Translations under genes and position numbers: made by a program
DNA from: a virus
Virus record (IMG/VR): IMGVR_UViG_3300045957_000033
Coordinates: 1-28,204 of that record
Length of the DNA: 28,204 nt
Reading direction: 5' to 3' (one strand)
The notes under the pieces: model-generated
Seen by the model: the letters and a program-made list of their open reading frames with translations, nothing else
Databases searched by the model: none
Told to the model about the DNA's origin: nothing
Shown: positions 5,386 through 15,358 of the stretch, in pieces
Numbering within the stretch: the first letter of the stretch is position 1
How the letters are laid out: the number at the start of each line of letters is the position of its first letter

Positions 5386-7812
5386 TTAACTAAAGTCTAA
5401 GCTGAAATCACCAGAGAAATCAGCTAAATCTACTTCATCAATTTTCCTGTCAATTTCGCAACTTATCGAATAATTCGAATTGTTCAAATAAGCTGGATTT
5501 GTAAAACATTGAGCAACTAAGTTACTACCATTATTACTTAATGTTGTAAGTAATATACGGTTTTCTGTTGGCGTAGCTCTTATACTAGACGATTCGTCTA
5601 TATCATCACCTCCTTGGTTCGTTTCCTCTACTCTAATTATTGCGTAATAATCGTCAGCAGAAGGCGAAAACGGTGGGTTTGGCGTATATTCCCATTTTAT
5701 TATTAATTGTTCTGTATTTACTAAAGATGCGTTAAAGTCTTCGCCTGTTAAAGATTCTGTAGACACTTCACAACTTAACCAATTATCTTGCCCATCATGT
5801 TCTTCTTCATAATCTGCAACCTGAATAGGATTAGAAAAACACCTGTAAGGAGTCGTTACGCCATCTTTAAACACATTTACTATCACAAACGTAACAATAT
5901 CATAGTTGTTTACGTTAGAATAATTAGAGCTTTTTTTGTTAAATCCATTAAAACTTTTCGAGGTATCATAAAAAATTTCGTTGGCTGCTAAAAGCTGAAT
6001 CCATGATTGCCAATTTATTTTTATCCCGTATTGTATTGTGTAAAATTCTTCTGTAAGAGTAGAATTTACATCTTTAAATACTTTCAAATTGAATTGATCA
6101 CCTTCCGCAAGGTTATAACCTCTAGTATCCTCTAATAATACTTTTTGCCTTCCGCTTACCTCTGTAAAATCAGCGGGTAAAACTTCACTTTCAATTTTGA
6201 AAAAATCCTTTGAATCACTATTTCGCGCCCCTATTCCTATTTCAACACTTTCAATTGCTGGGTTTTCAATTGCTGGATCTAGGTCGAAATTTAAATCAAA
6301 ATCTACATTTACCAGTATGCCCGATTCATTAAAAACCTTTAAAGACGTATTCCCAACGCTTACACCCTCTTCGAAATCGTCAGGATGTTTATACAATTCA
6401 TGCTTTGTGAAATCTAAAAGTCCAGGGATATCAGGATTTTTAAAATATTGATTTACATCTAATATAAGTTGTACTCTATCGGAATTTTCGCCTAAAATTG
6501 AAAAATCTTGAATGTTGAAAGTAAGTACATAATAGTCATCATCTTGTATAAGCGTTCTTTGCTCTGTGGAGGGTGAAAAATCAAACTGCACATTCATTAA
6601 AGATGCGTCTCCACCATCAATTTCCATAGTGCAATTTATAATTGCCCCGGTGCCATTAGAGGGTGTCCCTTCTACTTTTCTATGACTTTGGAAAACCCAT
6701 AATTCACGCCAATTTAAAGTATTGATTTCGTATTCTACCCTTTTCACTACTCGACAATGACCTATCATTGCCACGTCAGAGGCGGTAAAATCTCCGTTAG
6801 TTTTTTTAATTACTGCATTTACCCTTGTTACATCAAGTACGCTAATTCTATCTAAGTCTTCGCTGGTTGCTGCATCTGAATATGAAATACTTTGAACCTC
6901 GTAATTAGAAGGAAAACCGTTAAAATTCTCGTTAAACCAACCTACAGAACCTTGCCTATCTTCAAATTCAACTGTTTTTTCTGTGTTTGGGTTGGATATT
7001 GCGCGCTGAAAAGAAGTAGAAAATACGTGTTTTAAAGTGCTTGATCCTTTAAATAAATCAGGGTTTTCAACTGGCACTAAATTTGTCGTGACCTCTCCGT
7101 CTTGAATAAAAGGAAGTACAACGAAGTCATTTGTAATTTTAAAAGCTTGAAATGTGTTGTCATTGTGAAACCTATCATAATCATAGGCTTCACCCTCGTA
7201 ATTTCCGTTTACATTCCCAGATAACCAAGCAATATTTTTGTTTGCGGGGATTCCTCCAGCAATAGGACCAGGAGGTCCTGTATGATTCATTCCAGATAAA
7301 AAGAATTTTTGATCAGTACCCGTAAGCTTTGATAGCGTATTAAAACTTTCGTCTTGTTCGATTAACCCAAACTTATATGTACATGCTGTTTGTTGACTTA
7401 TGCCTTTTAGAAATGAATTTTCGGGTATTGGATCTGTATTTGATTGTGCAGCATTAAAAGAAACTTCCATTTTATCACCTGAAATGCTTTGAATTGCGCA
7501 TATGGTAGAAGGTCCATTTGGTATAGTATCTAGAGAATAATACACTAAATCACCTTCAAAAAAAGTGTCGCGCCAATCTATTCCATCTTCTTGAAAATAC
7601 CCTTCGAACCCTACTCCATCCGTTATATGAAGGATTGCAGAGGGGCCAAATTCGTGGTACCAACCTACCGCAACTTCAATTTCTGCCCTTACCTCTTCTA
7701 AAACATTAGCCTGTAAAAATTCCGTGAACGCGCTTGTATTTGCGCTATAATCAACGTCGTTTTCTAGCTTATTAAAGAATTTTTTTGAAGTTAGACGAGT
7801 TTCGGTAGGCAT
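5386..7812 (-). CDS. Large tail-tip/baseplate structural protein (808 aa)
   Basis: An 808-residue acidic, beta-rich protein. The N-terminal 60 residues are helical (TSKKFFNKLENDVDYSAN), followed by VGWYHEFGPSAILHITDGVGFEG and a small-barrel-like region (FFEGDLVYYSLD...TICAIQSISGDKMEVSFN). A long series of Ig-like or fibronectin-like beta segments follows (for example YRVNLNWRELWVFQSHRKVEG, and repeated YYxI-type strands near the C terminus). There are no membrane segments and no recognisable enzyme motif. Position, size and composition fit the large baseplate/tip protein that carries the receptor-binding spike encoded just downstream. The exact family is not recognised. Confidence 0.7.
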   Translation of the reverse strand: MPTETRLTSKKFFNKLENDVDYSANTSAFTEFLQANVLEEVRAEIEVAVGWYHEFGPSAILHITDGVGFEGYFQEDGIDWRDTFFEGDLVYYSLDTIPNGPSTICAIQSISGDKMEVSFNAAQSNTDPIPENSFLKGISQQTACTYKFGLIEQDESFNTLSKLTGTDQKFFLSGMNHTGPPGPIAGGIPANKNIAWLSGNVNGNYEGEAYDYDRFHNDNTFQAFKITNDFVVLPFIQDGEVTTNLVPVENPDLFKGSSTLKHVFSTSFQRAISNPNTEKTVEFEDRQGSVGWFNENFNGFPSNYEVQSISYSDAATSEDLDRISVLDVTRVNAVIKKTNGDFTASDVAMIGHCRVVKRVEYEINTLNWRELWVFQSHRKVEGTPSNGTGAIINCTMEIDGGDASLMNVQFDFSPSTEQRTLIQDDDYYVLTFNIQDFSILGENSDRVQLILDVNQYFKNPDIPGLLDFTKHELYKHPDDFEEGVSVGNTSLKVFNESGILVNVDFDLNFDLDPAIENPAIESVEIGIGARNSDSKDFFKIESEVLPADFTEVSGRQKVLLEDTRGYNLAEGDQFNLKVFKDVNSTLTEEFYTIQYGIKINWQSWIQLLAANEIFYDTSKSFNGFNKKSSNYSNVNNYDIVTFVIVNVFKDGVTTPYRCFSNPIQVADYEEEHDGQDNWLSCEVSTESLTGEDFNASLVNTEQLIIKWEYTPNPPFSPSADDYYAIIRVEETNQGGDDIDESSSIRATPTENRILLTTLSNNGSNLVAQCFTNPAYLNNSNYSISCEIDRKIDEVDLADFSGDFSLDFS

Positions 7813-7854
7813 ATTATTTTAAGAAATATTTAATCAACTAGTTTCTTTTTTAAG

Positions 7855-8229
7855 TTATTTCACAAAATCTTTAATAGAATACTTTCCTTTTTTAAGATGG
7901 TCTATAACCTGCATGTACTGATTGTAGTCATTTTCTTGCAAATCATGTAACTTATCGTTTGCCTTTTTAAGATCTTCGTTTGAATTATCCTTTCTAAGAA
8001 TGTCAATATTATTTATAGCCTCTAATACACTATAGATATCATCTTTTTTCTGTGCTTGCTTTGCTTTGCTTATAATGTCACGAGCCTTTTTATACGCCTC
8101 CTTATCGCTTGACTTTAAATCTTTTATAGCGTTTTCACAATTGTTCATCACCTCAGATAGCGGTTTTGAAGCTTCTTGTATTTTATTCAGCATTCCTGCC
8201 AAATTTTTGAAGGTATTAGGGTCTATCAT
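7855..8229 (-). CDS. Small all-helical protein of the tail-tip module (124 aa)
   Basis: The protein is almost wholly charged helix (MIDPNTFKNLAGMLNKIQEASKPLSE, then repeated K/D/E/A heptad-like segments) with one Cys and no Trp. It starts by ATGA overlap with the stop of the 8226-9995 gene, so it is translated together with the tail-tip protein. It could be a chaperone or a small structural helix bundle. No family recognised. The 42 bases after it (7813-7854) are AT-rich and hold no clear site. Confidence 0.6.
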   Translation of the reverse strand: MIDPNTFKNLAGMLNKIQEASKPLSEVMNNCENAIKDLKSSDKEAYKKARDIISKAKQAQKKDDIYSVLEAINNIDILRKDNSNEDLKKANDKLHDLQENDYNQYMQVIDHLKKGKYSIKDFVK

Positions 8230-9995
8230 GCTACAAATTTAGTCTCTTCTAAGCTATTTGCATATATGTGTTTCTCTCTCCATGTTTGAGTACTTGTGTT
8301 GTTCGCGCCATTTAGAGTCACGGTATACATTTCTGAAGACTCGGACTTATAATTTACAAATTTCGTATTTTTTACCAAATCTTTTAACTCGAATATAGAA
8401 ATAGGTACATTTTGCACATTTTCATGTATGCTTTCTTGTGCATTACTATTGTTTTCTACAAAAGATTTAGAAAGGGCATGGTATTTGGTATATAAAGCAT
8501 CTGCTCCAAGTATTTGCCTATGATTTTCAGGAATGACCCCCTCTTTTAAGTAAATCAACTTTGGAACTTGTGGAGATGGACCACCAATTTTCGCAGCTCC
8601 TACCCTATTTCCTACTAACTCTTTAAACTTACCTTTCTTACCTATTTGCTTTGCTAGTTTATCCGCCGTATCTGCAAGCCCTTCAACTACTTTTTCAAGA
8701 TTATTTAGCTTATCCTTTCTATTAATAAGCGCACAATTTATTATTTCTCGATTCAAGCCTTTTATAAGATCTTCGGAAGGTTCAGACCCTTTTACGGTTG
8801 TTTTTATCTCAACTGTAGTACCCGTAAAATTTCTGATTGTGAAAGAATCTGCGATATCTGTAATAAATTCTAACGTTTGCGTGCCGACCATATCCTCATA
8901 ATTATATGTTCTGTCTAGCACTTGTCCGCCAATATCTTTTTGTTTGTATTTAGCGTTTTGGAACCAAAAAGGATCCTCTGTATTTCGTAGAATTACTTTA
9001 TTATCTATTACAGATACACGGCCGTTTACTAGCTTTCTAGCTATTTCCAACATTTCAGAAACTATAAATCCAGAATCTTGAGCGTTTGGCAGCCCCTTAT
9101 CTATAGTTGCGGGTAAGGGGTTAAAATCAATAAATAAATTTTCGGAATTGTCATACGGCTTAGAGGCCATATAATACACATCCTTTAATATTTCTAAGTT
9201 GGTTTCAAACTCATAGCCCTTATATGCGAAAGCTTTAGAGAGTAAAGAAAAAAGGCTTTGAACTTTATTTATGTATACTGGAGATATTACAAGGCTTACA
9301 AGGTCGAATACAAGTTTAATAAGTAAGGATATCAAAAGGGCTGCATAAATAGCCTGTATGACAATTACAGCAATTTGATATATTACTCCAGCAGCCGGGC
9401 CAGTAGCGCCCGCCGAACTTATACCCAGAAGCGTAGCAATATTATTTGCAAGCTCTTTAATTAAAGCTATTGTTTTTTCAGCCAAGGTGTATATGGCTAA
9501 AATTAATAGTGCGACCTCAAGCGCGTTTGCCTCCTTTTCTATTACAAATCTTAAATCTGTATAATCTTTATCTGTAAATACTTTCTTAGACTCTAAAAAA
9601 CCATAGGTTGTTCCTTTAATATAATTTGAAAATTTGTCAATTCCTGACCTATCAACAAATTTTACATTAACTGCCCTAGGGTCGTTGCCCCCTTTTATAA
9701 AAGGCCCGATTTCTCTGTAATTTTGTGTAAGATCTAAAAAACCATCGAACCGAATAGTTTCTTTATTATCCGAAAATTCCAACGCAGCACTAAGACCCTT
9801 AAAAGATCTGCCTGAACGGTGATACTTAACTACCGCATCTTTTGCAGAATCAACCAAGATAAATTCTGAAATATCTAAAAGTAAATTATTTGTATTTTCT
9901 GCACGTTGAGCGGTTATAGTTATATCTTTCCAATTTAATGGCACGGGTTTTGACAACCCATCAATGAACATTTTTACATTATATCCTAAACTCAT
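8226..9995 (-). CDS. Distal tail / tail-tip protein with internal hydrophobic block (589 aa)
   Basis: Its position directly after the tape measure is that of distal-tail or tail-associated baseplate proteins. The N terminus is beta-rich (MSLGYNVKMFIDGLSKPVPLNWKDITIT...), as in distal-tail domains. Residues about 160-172 and 186-240 are strongly hydrophobic (ALLILAIYTLAEKT, then VIYQIAVIVIQAIYAALLIS and LLIKLVFDLVSLVISPVY), unusual for a soluble tail part. A mixed domain follows, with YKQKDIGGQVLDRTYNYED, and a Lys-rich helical stretch near 430-470. The hydrophobic block may insert into the host envelope during DNA delivery (inference). It overlaps its neighbours on both sides by ATGA. Confidence 0.7.
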   Translation of the reverse strand: MSLGYNVKMFIDGLSKPVPLNWKDITITAQRAENTNNLLLDISEFILVDSAKDAVVKYHRSGRSFKGLSAALEFSDNKETIRFDGFLDLTQNYREIGPFIKGGNDPRAVNVKFVDRSGIDKFSNYIKGTTYGFLESKKVFTDKDYTDLRFVIEKEANALEVALLILAIYTLAEKTIALIKELANNIATLLGISSAGATGPAAGVIYQIAVIVIQAIYAALLISLLIKLVFDLVSLVISPVYINKVQSLFSLLSKAFAYKGYEFETNLEILKDVYYMASKPYDNSENLFIDFNPLPATIDKGLPNAQDSGFIVSEMLEIARKLVNGRVSVIDNKVILRNTEDPFWFQNAKYKQKDIGGQVLDRTYNYEDMVGTQTLEFITDIADSFTIRNFTGTTVEIKTTVKGSEPSEDLIKGLNREIINCALINRKDKLNNLEKVVEGLADTADKLAKQIGKKGKFKELVGNRVGAAKIGGPSPQVPKLIYLKEGVIPENHRQILGADALYTKYHALSKSFVENNSNAQESIHENVQNVPISIFELKDLVKNTKFVNYKSESSEMYTVTLNGANNTSTQTWREKHIYANSLEETKFVA

Positions 9996-12900
9996 GATAT
10001 AAGATTTTTAGCCCTAACTACTAACTCATCACGCTTTTTGTATTCCTCATTCACGACCCTTATAAAACCAACTTGCTCGTGTGCTTGTACAGATTGTCGA
10101 GGAATATTACGACCGATTTCAGCACCCATGGCGTAAGGGTCTATGTTGTTTTTCACTACCACAGTTTGCGCCCCTTGGCTTTTCATCGTACTTGAGTGAA
10201 TAGGACTATTTGCAAGTACATTATCATGTAGTGCATTTACTAGCTCTTTATTACTCATGTTTGCAGGAATGAGGTCATTTAAAAATGTAGGGATAACTCG
10301 CTCTCCACCATCGAGACGAGCGATATATTTATCATTTTTAACCCATGGTATATGAGGTTGTCCCATGTCTTTTTCTACCCTGGTAGTACCTTTGTAAAAT
10401 CCTTGCAAAGACCCAATAGCTGCAATGAGAACATTAATATCAGTCAAAGTACTAGTAAGTGCATTATTAGGATCTTGGCTATCTAAATTAGAAGAATAAG
10501 CTTTCACGGCAGCCAAAGCAAATTCTACCCTTTTTTGTTGAGCTATTTCTTTTTGTCTTTGTAGCTCTAGTTCTCTTTGTCGCTTGTTAAGCTCTGTTAA
10601 AGAATCGTTAGCATCTTCGTTGCCTGCTTGAACTTGTGCGTTTAATTCACTTTGTCTTTGCGTAACTGCGCTTGCTTCGTCATCAATAGCTTTAATTCTT
10701 TGTGCAAAAATTTGGTCTGCCACTTTTTCAGAGAATGTGACAAAGTCGTTTAGTTGCTTTTTTCTTTCATCTAAGTATTTTTTATCCTCTTCTTTCTGTT
10801 TTTCATTAGCTTCCTTCTTTTCTTCTAAAAGCAACTCATTTAGTTGGATTTCGAGGTTTAGACGCTCGTTTGAAAACTCTGTTAGATCATTAATTCTATT
10901 TCTTAGATTCTCCTTTTCAAGTTCTTTTCTGTCATTTTCTAGTTTTTCAAAACGATCTTTTTCCTTACTTTCTAGCGCTTGTTGTTGTAGGTCTAATTCT
11001 TTTCTAAGCTCTAAATTTTCAATGTCAGACTCTTGAATTTCTGTATTAAGCTCCTTATTAGCTTCTAATAATTCACCTCGAAGTTTTACAGACTCTTTAA
11101 GTCTTTTTTCTTCAATTTCTCCCAGATCAGCACGGCGTATAATTTGCTGAATTTCAATCTCGTTTTGCGCATTGAGTATTTCATTTAGATCAATTGCGTT
11201 GATTTTCTCTTTTGCAACCTTCTTTTCAGAATCGCTTAAATCTTCGTTTAGATCAATAGATTTTCGTGCTTGGTCTTGAATATTGAGCAAAGATCTTTCT
11301 GAAAGCGACTGAATGATGCGTTGATTATCTTCATAAGCTTTCCTTCTTTGCTCTTGTGTGCTTCTGTCGCTTGTTGCTATTTTTTCGTTTAGAGCGAAAT
11401 TGAACTCTGAAAATTCCTCTATAATATCCTGTCTTTGCTCAAAGTCATCACGCGCCGTCTTTCTATTTTTCTCAGCTTGGTCTCTGGAGAAAGCTTCTTG
11501 ATCCGCTTCTTTTTCTCTTCTTTCTGCGAATGCTTGTGTAAACTCTTGTTCGGCTTGTGAAGATATTTCAAGGGCCAACGCTCTATCTCTTAATAGAGCA
11601 TTCAATTGCTCTCCTGTAGTTATTGCCCTTAAATCTGCAATTTCAACTGCGTTAGCCCTAGCTAGTTCAATTTTTATACCTTCAATGGTTAGCCTTTCTT
11701 TATCTCTAGCAAGTTTTGTTTCTCTTCTTGCGAACTCTTCAGCAGCTTCCCGAGCTTTTTCAACTGCTTTTTCACGAGTAAGGAAACCTAAAGTATCATC
11801 GTCGCTTATATCTTGTAATCTCTGTCGCTGGATGGCCAACCCAGCAAGCTGTCTTGTCTGCCTTTCAATTGATATCTCCGTTTGTAATTGCAGATCAATA
11901 AATTCTTGAGCTAAATCTATAGCCTCCCTTGTAGTTTTCCCGATATCCTCAAAAGCTTTGGAAATTTTTGAAACTCCTTGGGCTGCCAATTCGGATACAT
12001 TACCCAAATCTTCTTGTTTTTTATTTACTTCATCAAGCGCAGATTGGTATTGCTTTGTTGCGTCAGTGGTTTTACCGAAAAACTCCGCAACACTATCTAT
12101 TGCTTTAGATATAGATACTTGTGTTGTTAAAAACCCTTTTTGAATATCTAAAAAGAAAGACTTAAAAGAATTTATCGAAGCTTGTAAAACATCCTTAAAA
12201 CCATCAAATGAATTAATTAATGCGCGGAAAAACACTTTTATGGTCTCTGTAAAATTTGCAATTTCCTTTCTAAAATCTGCACTAGTTTTCCTAGAGGTAG
12301 CAAAAGCATCGCCAAGATTTGCAAACAAACCTAATAAAAATCCGATCCCAGCAGCTTTTATTGTTGCCCCAAGCCCTTTGAAGCCTTTTTGTAGTGTGTT
12401 TTGTTTATTTTTAGTCTCTTCTAAACCTTCCCCCAGTTCTTTTACTGTTCTGGTTTGTTGTCTTAATTCTCTTCTTAATTTCCGAAATTCCTTACCACTT
12501 TTTGCGCCTTGAGATGTCGCGTTGAGATATGCCTTTTCAAGTATATCAAGCTTTTTTTTCTGATCTTCAAAACTATCTGTCAAGCCCTCTGTAGCGCTCT
12601 TATAGTTTCCTATATTTAAAATTCTCTGTTGATCTACAGAACTATTTTCGCGGAGAGAATCCGTAAGCTCATCAATTCGGTCATTTACTTCTTTTAGTTC
12701 GTCACTTCCCAAATCGAGACCGTCAGCGACAACTTTAAGTGCGGATATTTGCTCTTTTAATTCACCCTTAGATTTAATTACCTCTTTTTCTAAGGTTAAT
12801 TCCGCTTGAAGATTTTTACGTCTCTGTCTATCCTCTTTTTGTTGCTGTATCTTGTTTTTTAGTTCTTCATCTGTAAGTTTTTCCTTTTGCTTTTTACGCT

Positions 12901-13276
12901 TTATTTCTTGTTCTTCTGCCTTTTTTAGCTTTTTAGCATTGTCTATTTCTGTTTTATCATTCTGGAGTTTTAGCTTTCGTGCTTTTTCGCGCTCTTGTTC
13001 AAGCTTTGCAATTTCTTTTTCAACTTGTCCCTTTTTCCTCTGTACCTCTATAAGTTCTTTTTCAAGCTTAATTTCAGCCTGTAAAATTTGTTCTAACTTT
13101 TTTTGATCACCTACTTTGGAAACGTCAAGCGATTTTAAAGAGGTAGAAAATTGTTCGCCTAGGCCTTTAATTATACCCTCGGTCTTAATCAAAAGTGCGT
13201 TAAAATTCTCTAGGCTCTCAATCTGAGACTCAAGGAACTTTTCTTGCGTTACGTCAGAACTTTTTATTACTGCCAT
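9992..13276 (-). CDS. Tail tape measure protein (1094 aa)
   Basis: It is the longest gene in the tail module and encodes an almost continuous coiled coil, very rich in K, E, Q, R and L (long QQEE/RKEL-type runs at about 20-300 and 430-920). A Gly/Ala-rich hydrophobic patch (KGLGATIKAAGIGFLLGLF, about 300-325) is typical of tape measures. The C terminus is less charged and includes PHIPWVKNDKYIARLDGGER, a segment of the kind often found at tape-measure ends. It sets tail length; at about 0.15 nm per residue this predicts roughly 160 nm. The ATG overlaps the end of the upstream gene by 10 bases. Confidence 0.93.
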   Translation of the reverse strand: MAVIKSSDVTQEKFLESQIESLENFNALLIKTEGIIKGLGEQFSTSLKSLDVSKVGDQKKLEQILQAEIKLEKELIEVQRKKGQVEKEIAKLEQEREKARKLKLQNDKTEIDNAKKLKKAEEQEIKRKKQKEKLTDEELKNKIQQQKEDRQRRKNLQAELTLEKEVIKSKGELKEQISALKVVADGLDLGSDELKEVNDRIDELTDSLRENSSVDQQRILNIGNYKSATEGLTDSFEDQKKKLDILEKAYLNATSQGAKSGKEFRKLRRELRQQTRTVKELGEGLEETKNKQNTLQKGFKGLGATIKAAGIGFLLGLFANLGDAFATSRKTSADFRKEIANFTETIKVFFRALINSFDGFKDVLQASINSFKSFFLDIQKGFLTTQVSISKAIDSVAEFFGKTTDATKQYQSALDEVNKKQEDLGNVSELAAQGVSKISKAFEDIGKTTREAIDLAQEFIDLQLQTEISIERQTRQLAGLAIQRQRLQDISDDDTLGFLTREKAVEKAREAAEEFARRETKLARDKERLTIEGIKIELARANAVEIADLRAITTGEQLNALLRDRALALEISSQAEQEFTQAFAERREKEADQEAFSRDQAEKNRKTARDDFEQRQDIIEEFSEFNFALNEKIATSDRSTQEQRRKAYEDNQRIIQSLSERSLLNIQDQARKSIDLNEDLSDSEKKVAKEKINAIDLNEILNAQNEIEIQQIIRRADLGEIEEKRLKESVKLRGELLEANKELNTEIQESDIENLELRKELDLQQQALESKEKDRFEKLENDRKELEKENLRNRINDLTEFSNERLNLEIQLNELLLEEKKEANEKQKEEDKKYLDERKKQLNDFVTFSEKVADQIFAQRIKAIDDEASAVTQRQSELNAQVQAGNEDANDSLTELNKRQRELELQRQKEIAQQKRVEFALAAVKAYSSNLDSQDPNNALTSTLTDINVLIAAIGSLQGFYKGTTRVEKDMGQPHIPWVKNDKYIARLDGGERVIPTFLNDLIPANMSNKELVNALHDNVLANSPIHSSTMKSQGAQTVVVKNNIDPYAMGAEIGRNIPRQSVQAHEQVGFIRVVNEEYKKRDELVVRAKNLIS

Positions 13277-13758
13277 GACTTACAAAGATTGTAATAATCA
13301 ATTACACGGGTGGCTTTTGGGTCTATGTATATTTTTATGCCTTTTACTAATACTGCCCATTGTTTGCCCGCGGTGGTCTCGACCTCTGGTTTTAAGGCTT
13401 TCAACTCTTCTTTTAATGCTTCGGTCCGACCTAATAACCACAATTTTTTAGGATTTTGGAGGAAATCACAAAGAATCTCAGCCAAGCGTTTTTTTACTGC
13501 AAATTGAACACGCAAGGCTGATTCAATGCCAAATTCGTCATACAAACTTTGCAACAACCTACTATGTGCAGCGTCTAAATATTGTGCCTCTTCTAATGTC
13601 TCAATTTGCGTTCCTCGAAGTTTTTTTGAACTGTATATCTGCGTCAAATCACCCTTATCTAACATTTTATTCCACTGCTCGACATACATACTCTCGATGT
13701 CATCACGCAATTTTGGATAACTCTTTTCTGAGAAGTTTTTTAAGGGCTTCTTTGACAT
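13267..13758 (-). CDS. Putative tail assembly chaperone (163 aa)
   Basis: This soluble, mainly helical protein (ETLEEAQYLDAAHSRLLQSLYDEFGIESALRVQFAVKKRLAEIL) is encoded immediately upstream of the tape measure, where siphophages keep their tail assembly chaperones. Its 5' end overlaps the upstream gene by 56 bases and its 3' end overlaps the tape measure by 10. No slippery frameshift site is apparent, so the classical two-product arrangement is not shown. The role is inferred from position. Confidence 0.6.
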   Translation of the reverse strand: MSKKPLKNFSEKSYPKLRDDIESMYVEQWNKMLDKGDLTQIYSSKKLRGTQIETLEEAQYLDAAHSRLLQSLYDEFGIESALRVQFAVKKRLAEILCDFLQNPKKLWLLGRTEALKEELKALKPEVETTAGKQWAVLVKGIKIYIDPKATRVIDYYNLCKSWQ

Positions 13759-14170
13759 ATTGCCTATATACGTTTAAATTTTCCTCATTTAGACCAACAA
13801 CATTTTCACCCCATTCGTCAAGCAAATTTACACCACCAGGCTTGACGGGATCAACTATTATTTCAATTTCATCTATCCTAACTATAATTGTCCAAGAATC
13901 ATAAAACTCGAACGTATCCGCAAGTGTGACACGATCAAAGGGCAATCCTTGTCGCTTTTTATTTTCTACAGTGGAAGGAGCGTAGGCTCCCCCAATACTT
14001 TCTAGCGTCCTGCCTGTAGCGTCTTCGCCCTTATTGAATAATTGATCCTCTGTATTGAGCCTTATTATAAGCTCTTTCGATTCTATGCGACTATTGATGT
14101 CGAAAATTAAATTATCAACATTTTTAAAGAGAAATATAACCTCTTGTATTTTTCGCCTAGCATCGAGCAT
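13703..14170 (-). CDS. Tail completion / morphogenesis-type protein (155 aa)
   Basis: The central segment (LFNKGEDATGRTLESIGGAYAPSTVENKKRQGLPFDRVTLADTFEFYDSW) has the pattern of phage tail-completion or virion-morphogenesis proteins in Bacteroidota phages: a Gly-rich turn, a Tyr-x-Pro segment, a basic helix, and then a V-T-L-x-D-T strand before an aromatic strand. It ends in a basic helix (YRQYVKEALKKLLRKEL). It lies between tail-tube and tape-measure genes, in line with a joining role in tail assembly. The assignment is by pattern recognition only. Confidence 0.55.
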   Translation of the reverse strand: MLDARRKIQEVIFLFKNVDNLIFDINSRIESKELIIRLNTEDQLFNKGEDATGRTLESIGGAYAPSTVENKKRQGLPFDRVTLADTFEFYDSWTIIVRIDEIEIIVDPVKPGGVNLLDEWGENVVGLNEENLNVYRQYVKEALKKLLRKELSKIA

Positions 14171-14185
14171 ACAAAGAAGGGGCTT

Positions 14186-14404
14186 TTATTCTGCCCCTTT
14201 TTTATCAACCTTTTTTTCAACTATTTTCTTGACTTCCTGCTTTTTCTCAGGCTCTGATTCTTTCTGTAGAGCTTTTTGTATTTCTTTCCACTTATCTTCA
14301 AGGAAATAAAATTTTTTTCGATAGTTTAGAAAGAAATCTTCCTTAGTCATACCCTTAAAAATAGATAAGGCATATGACCCTTTGTGACCTTTAATAAATT
14401 TCAT
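14186..14404 (-). CDS. Small lysine-rich tail-module protein (72 aa)
   Basis: The protein starts MKFIKGHKGSYALSIFKGMTKEDFFLNYRKKF and ends in a Lys/Glu-rich tail (KKQEVKKIVEKKVDKKG). Its ATG overlaps the TAA of the tail-tube candidate (TAATG), so the two are coupled. Small charged proteins beside tube genes may be assembly chaperones, but no family is recognised. Confidence 0.6.
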   Translation of the reverse strand: MKFIKGHKGSYALSIFKGMTKEDFFLNYRKKFYFLEDKWKEIQKALQKESEPEKKQEVKKIVEKKVDKKGAE

Positions 14405-15357
14405 TATGCAATCAATTTTGATCTTTCAATAATTTCATAACACTTGTCAAGAGTTGTTGTTCCTCCGCTTACTGTCAGCGTTCCACTTCCCCCAGTGGTA
14501 TCGTGTGTGATCAAGTAAATACCATTAATATCGGTATCCTCTACAGAAGAAATAACCAAAGGTGAACCATTTAATTCAATAGTCCAATCAGTCGCATCAT
14601 TTAGCCCGACAGCTTTATCTATTTGCCTAGCGAGACCAAAGCAAGTATTTGCATATACTCGCGTTTCAGTGTCCGACACTATTTCAATACCATCATTTAC
14701 ACCATTGTCTTTAGGATCTACTGTAATAATTCCAGTTGCTGCCAAGAAATTGGCGTCCGTTTCTGCGTAAAGGATGTTTTCAGGTAGATTTTCGCGCCCA
14801 AACTCATATACGATTTCTATGTAAGGAACATTTGCAGCGCTAGAAGGGAACCAACGAGTTGAAAAAGACGCTTCGTCTATATATCGCGGAAATAGCTGCG
14901 ACATATCACCAATCAAATCTTGACCTATAAGCTTATTATTTTCATCTGCGAAAATAAAACCACCTCTACGGCATTTCACTAAAGCGTCAATTTTCGCTTT
15001 GTATTGTGGAGGCACATTCGAAATACGTGCATTCATCGTCATTACACCCGTAATTGTTATCGCTGTGGTGCCGTCGTCAAAACTTTCTGTCGTATTATCT
15101 CCAGGCGCTTCAACTTGGTTTTTTAATTTTCCACCTATCGGGTACAATCTAGCCAGTGGATCGGGATGTTTTTCGTAAGCATCCAAATCAGCTTGTGTAA
15201 TCCTTCCCTCACTGTCGAAATCCGAAGCCTTAAAAGAATTTAGTTCTCCAGCAGAGTTTTTTTCAGGCCAATAAAACATTTTTTCAGCCCTGTCTGCTAT
15301 ACATCTAAGTGTGGTTAACCCACTATTTGCGCCTTTCGACGCACATGCACAACTCAT
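14404..15357 (-). CDS. Major tail tube protein candidate (317 aa)
   Basis: The protein begins with a short Cys cluster (MSCACASKGANSG). It continues with a beta-rich domain (PLARLYPIGGKLKNQVEAPGD..., TTAITITGVMTMNARI, GGFIFADENNKLIG) and ends in a second beta domain that looks Ig-like (TDWTIELNGSPLVISSVEDT, GGSGTLTVSGGTTTLDKCY). Position before the tape measure, size and composition fit a tail tube subunit with a C-terminal decoration domain. This is by context and general look; no diagnostic motif is available. It could instead be a head-tail joining protein. Confidence 0.6.
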   Translation of the reverse strand: MSCACASKGANSGLTTLRCIADRAEKMFYWPEKNSAGELNSFKASDFDSEGRITQADLDAYEKHPDPLARLYPIGGKLKNQVEAPGDNTTESFDDGTTAITITGVMTMNARISNVPPQYKAKIDALVKCRRGGFIFADENNKLIGQDLIGDMSQLFPRYIDEASFSTRWFPSSAANVPYIEIVYEFGRENLPENILYAETDANFLAATGIITVDPKDNGVNDGIEIVSDTETRVYANTCFGLARQIDKAVGLNDATDWTIELNGSPLVISSVEDTDINGIYLITHDTTGGSGTLTVSGGTTTLDKCYEIIERSKLIA

Positions 15358-15358
15358 T

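Noticed and set aside
10737-13106. Plus-strand serine/phenylalanine-rich ORFs opposite the tape measure
   Set aside because: They are antisense shadows of a Lys/Glu-rich coiled-coil gene.
13267-14170. Programmed frameshift producing two tail chaperones
   Set aside because: The two ORFs overlap by 56 bases but I see no clear slippery heptamer in the overlap.
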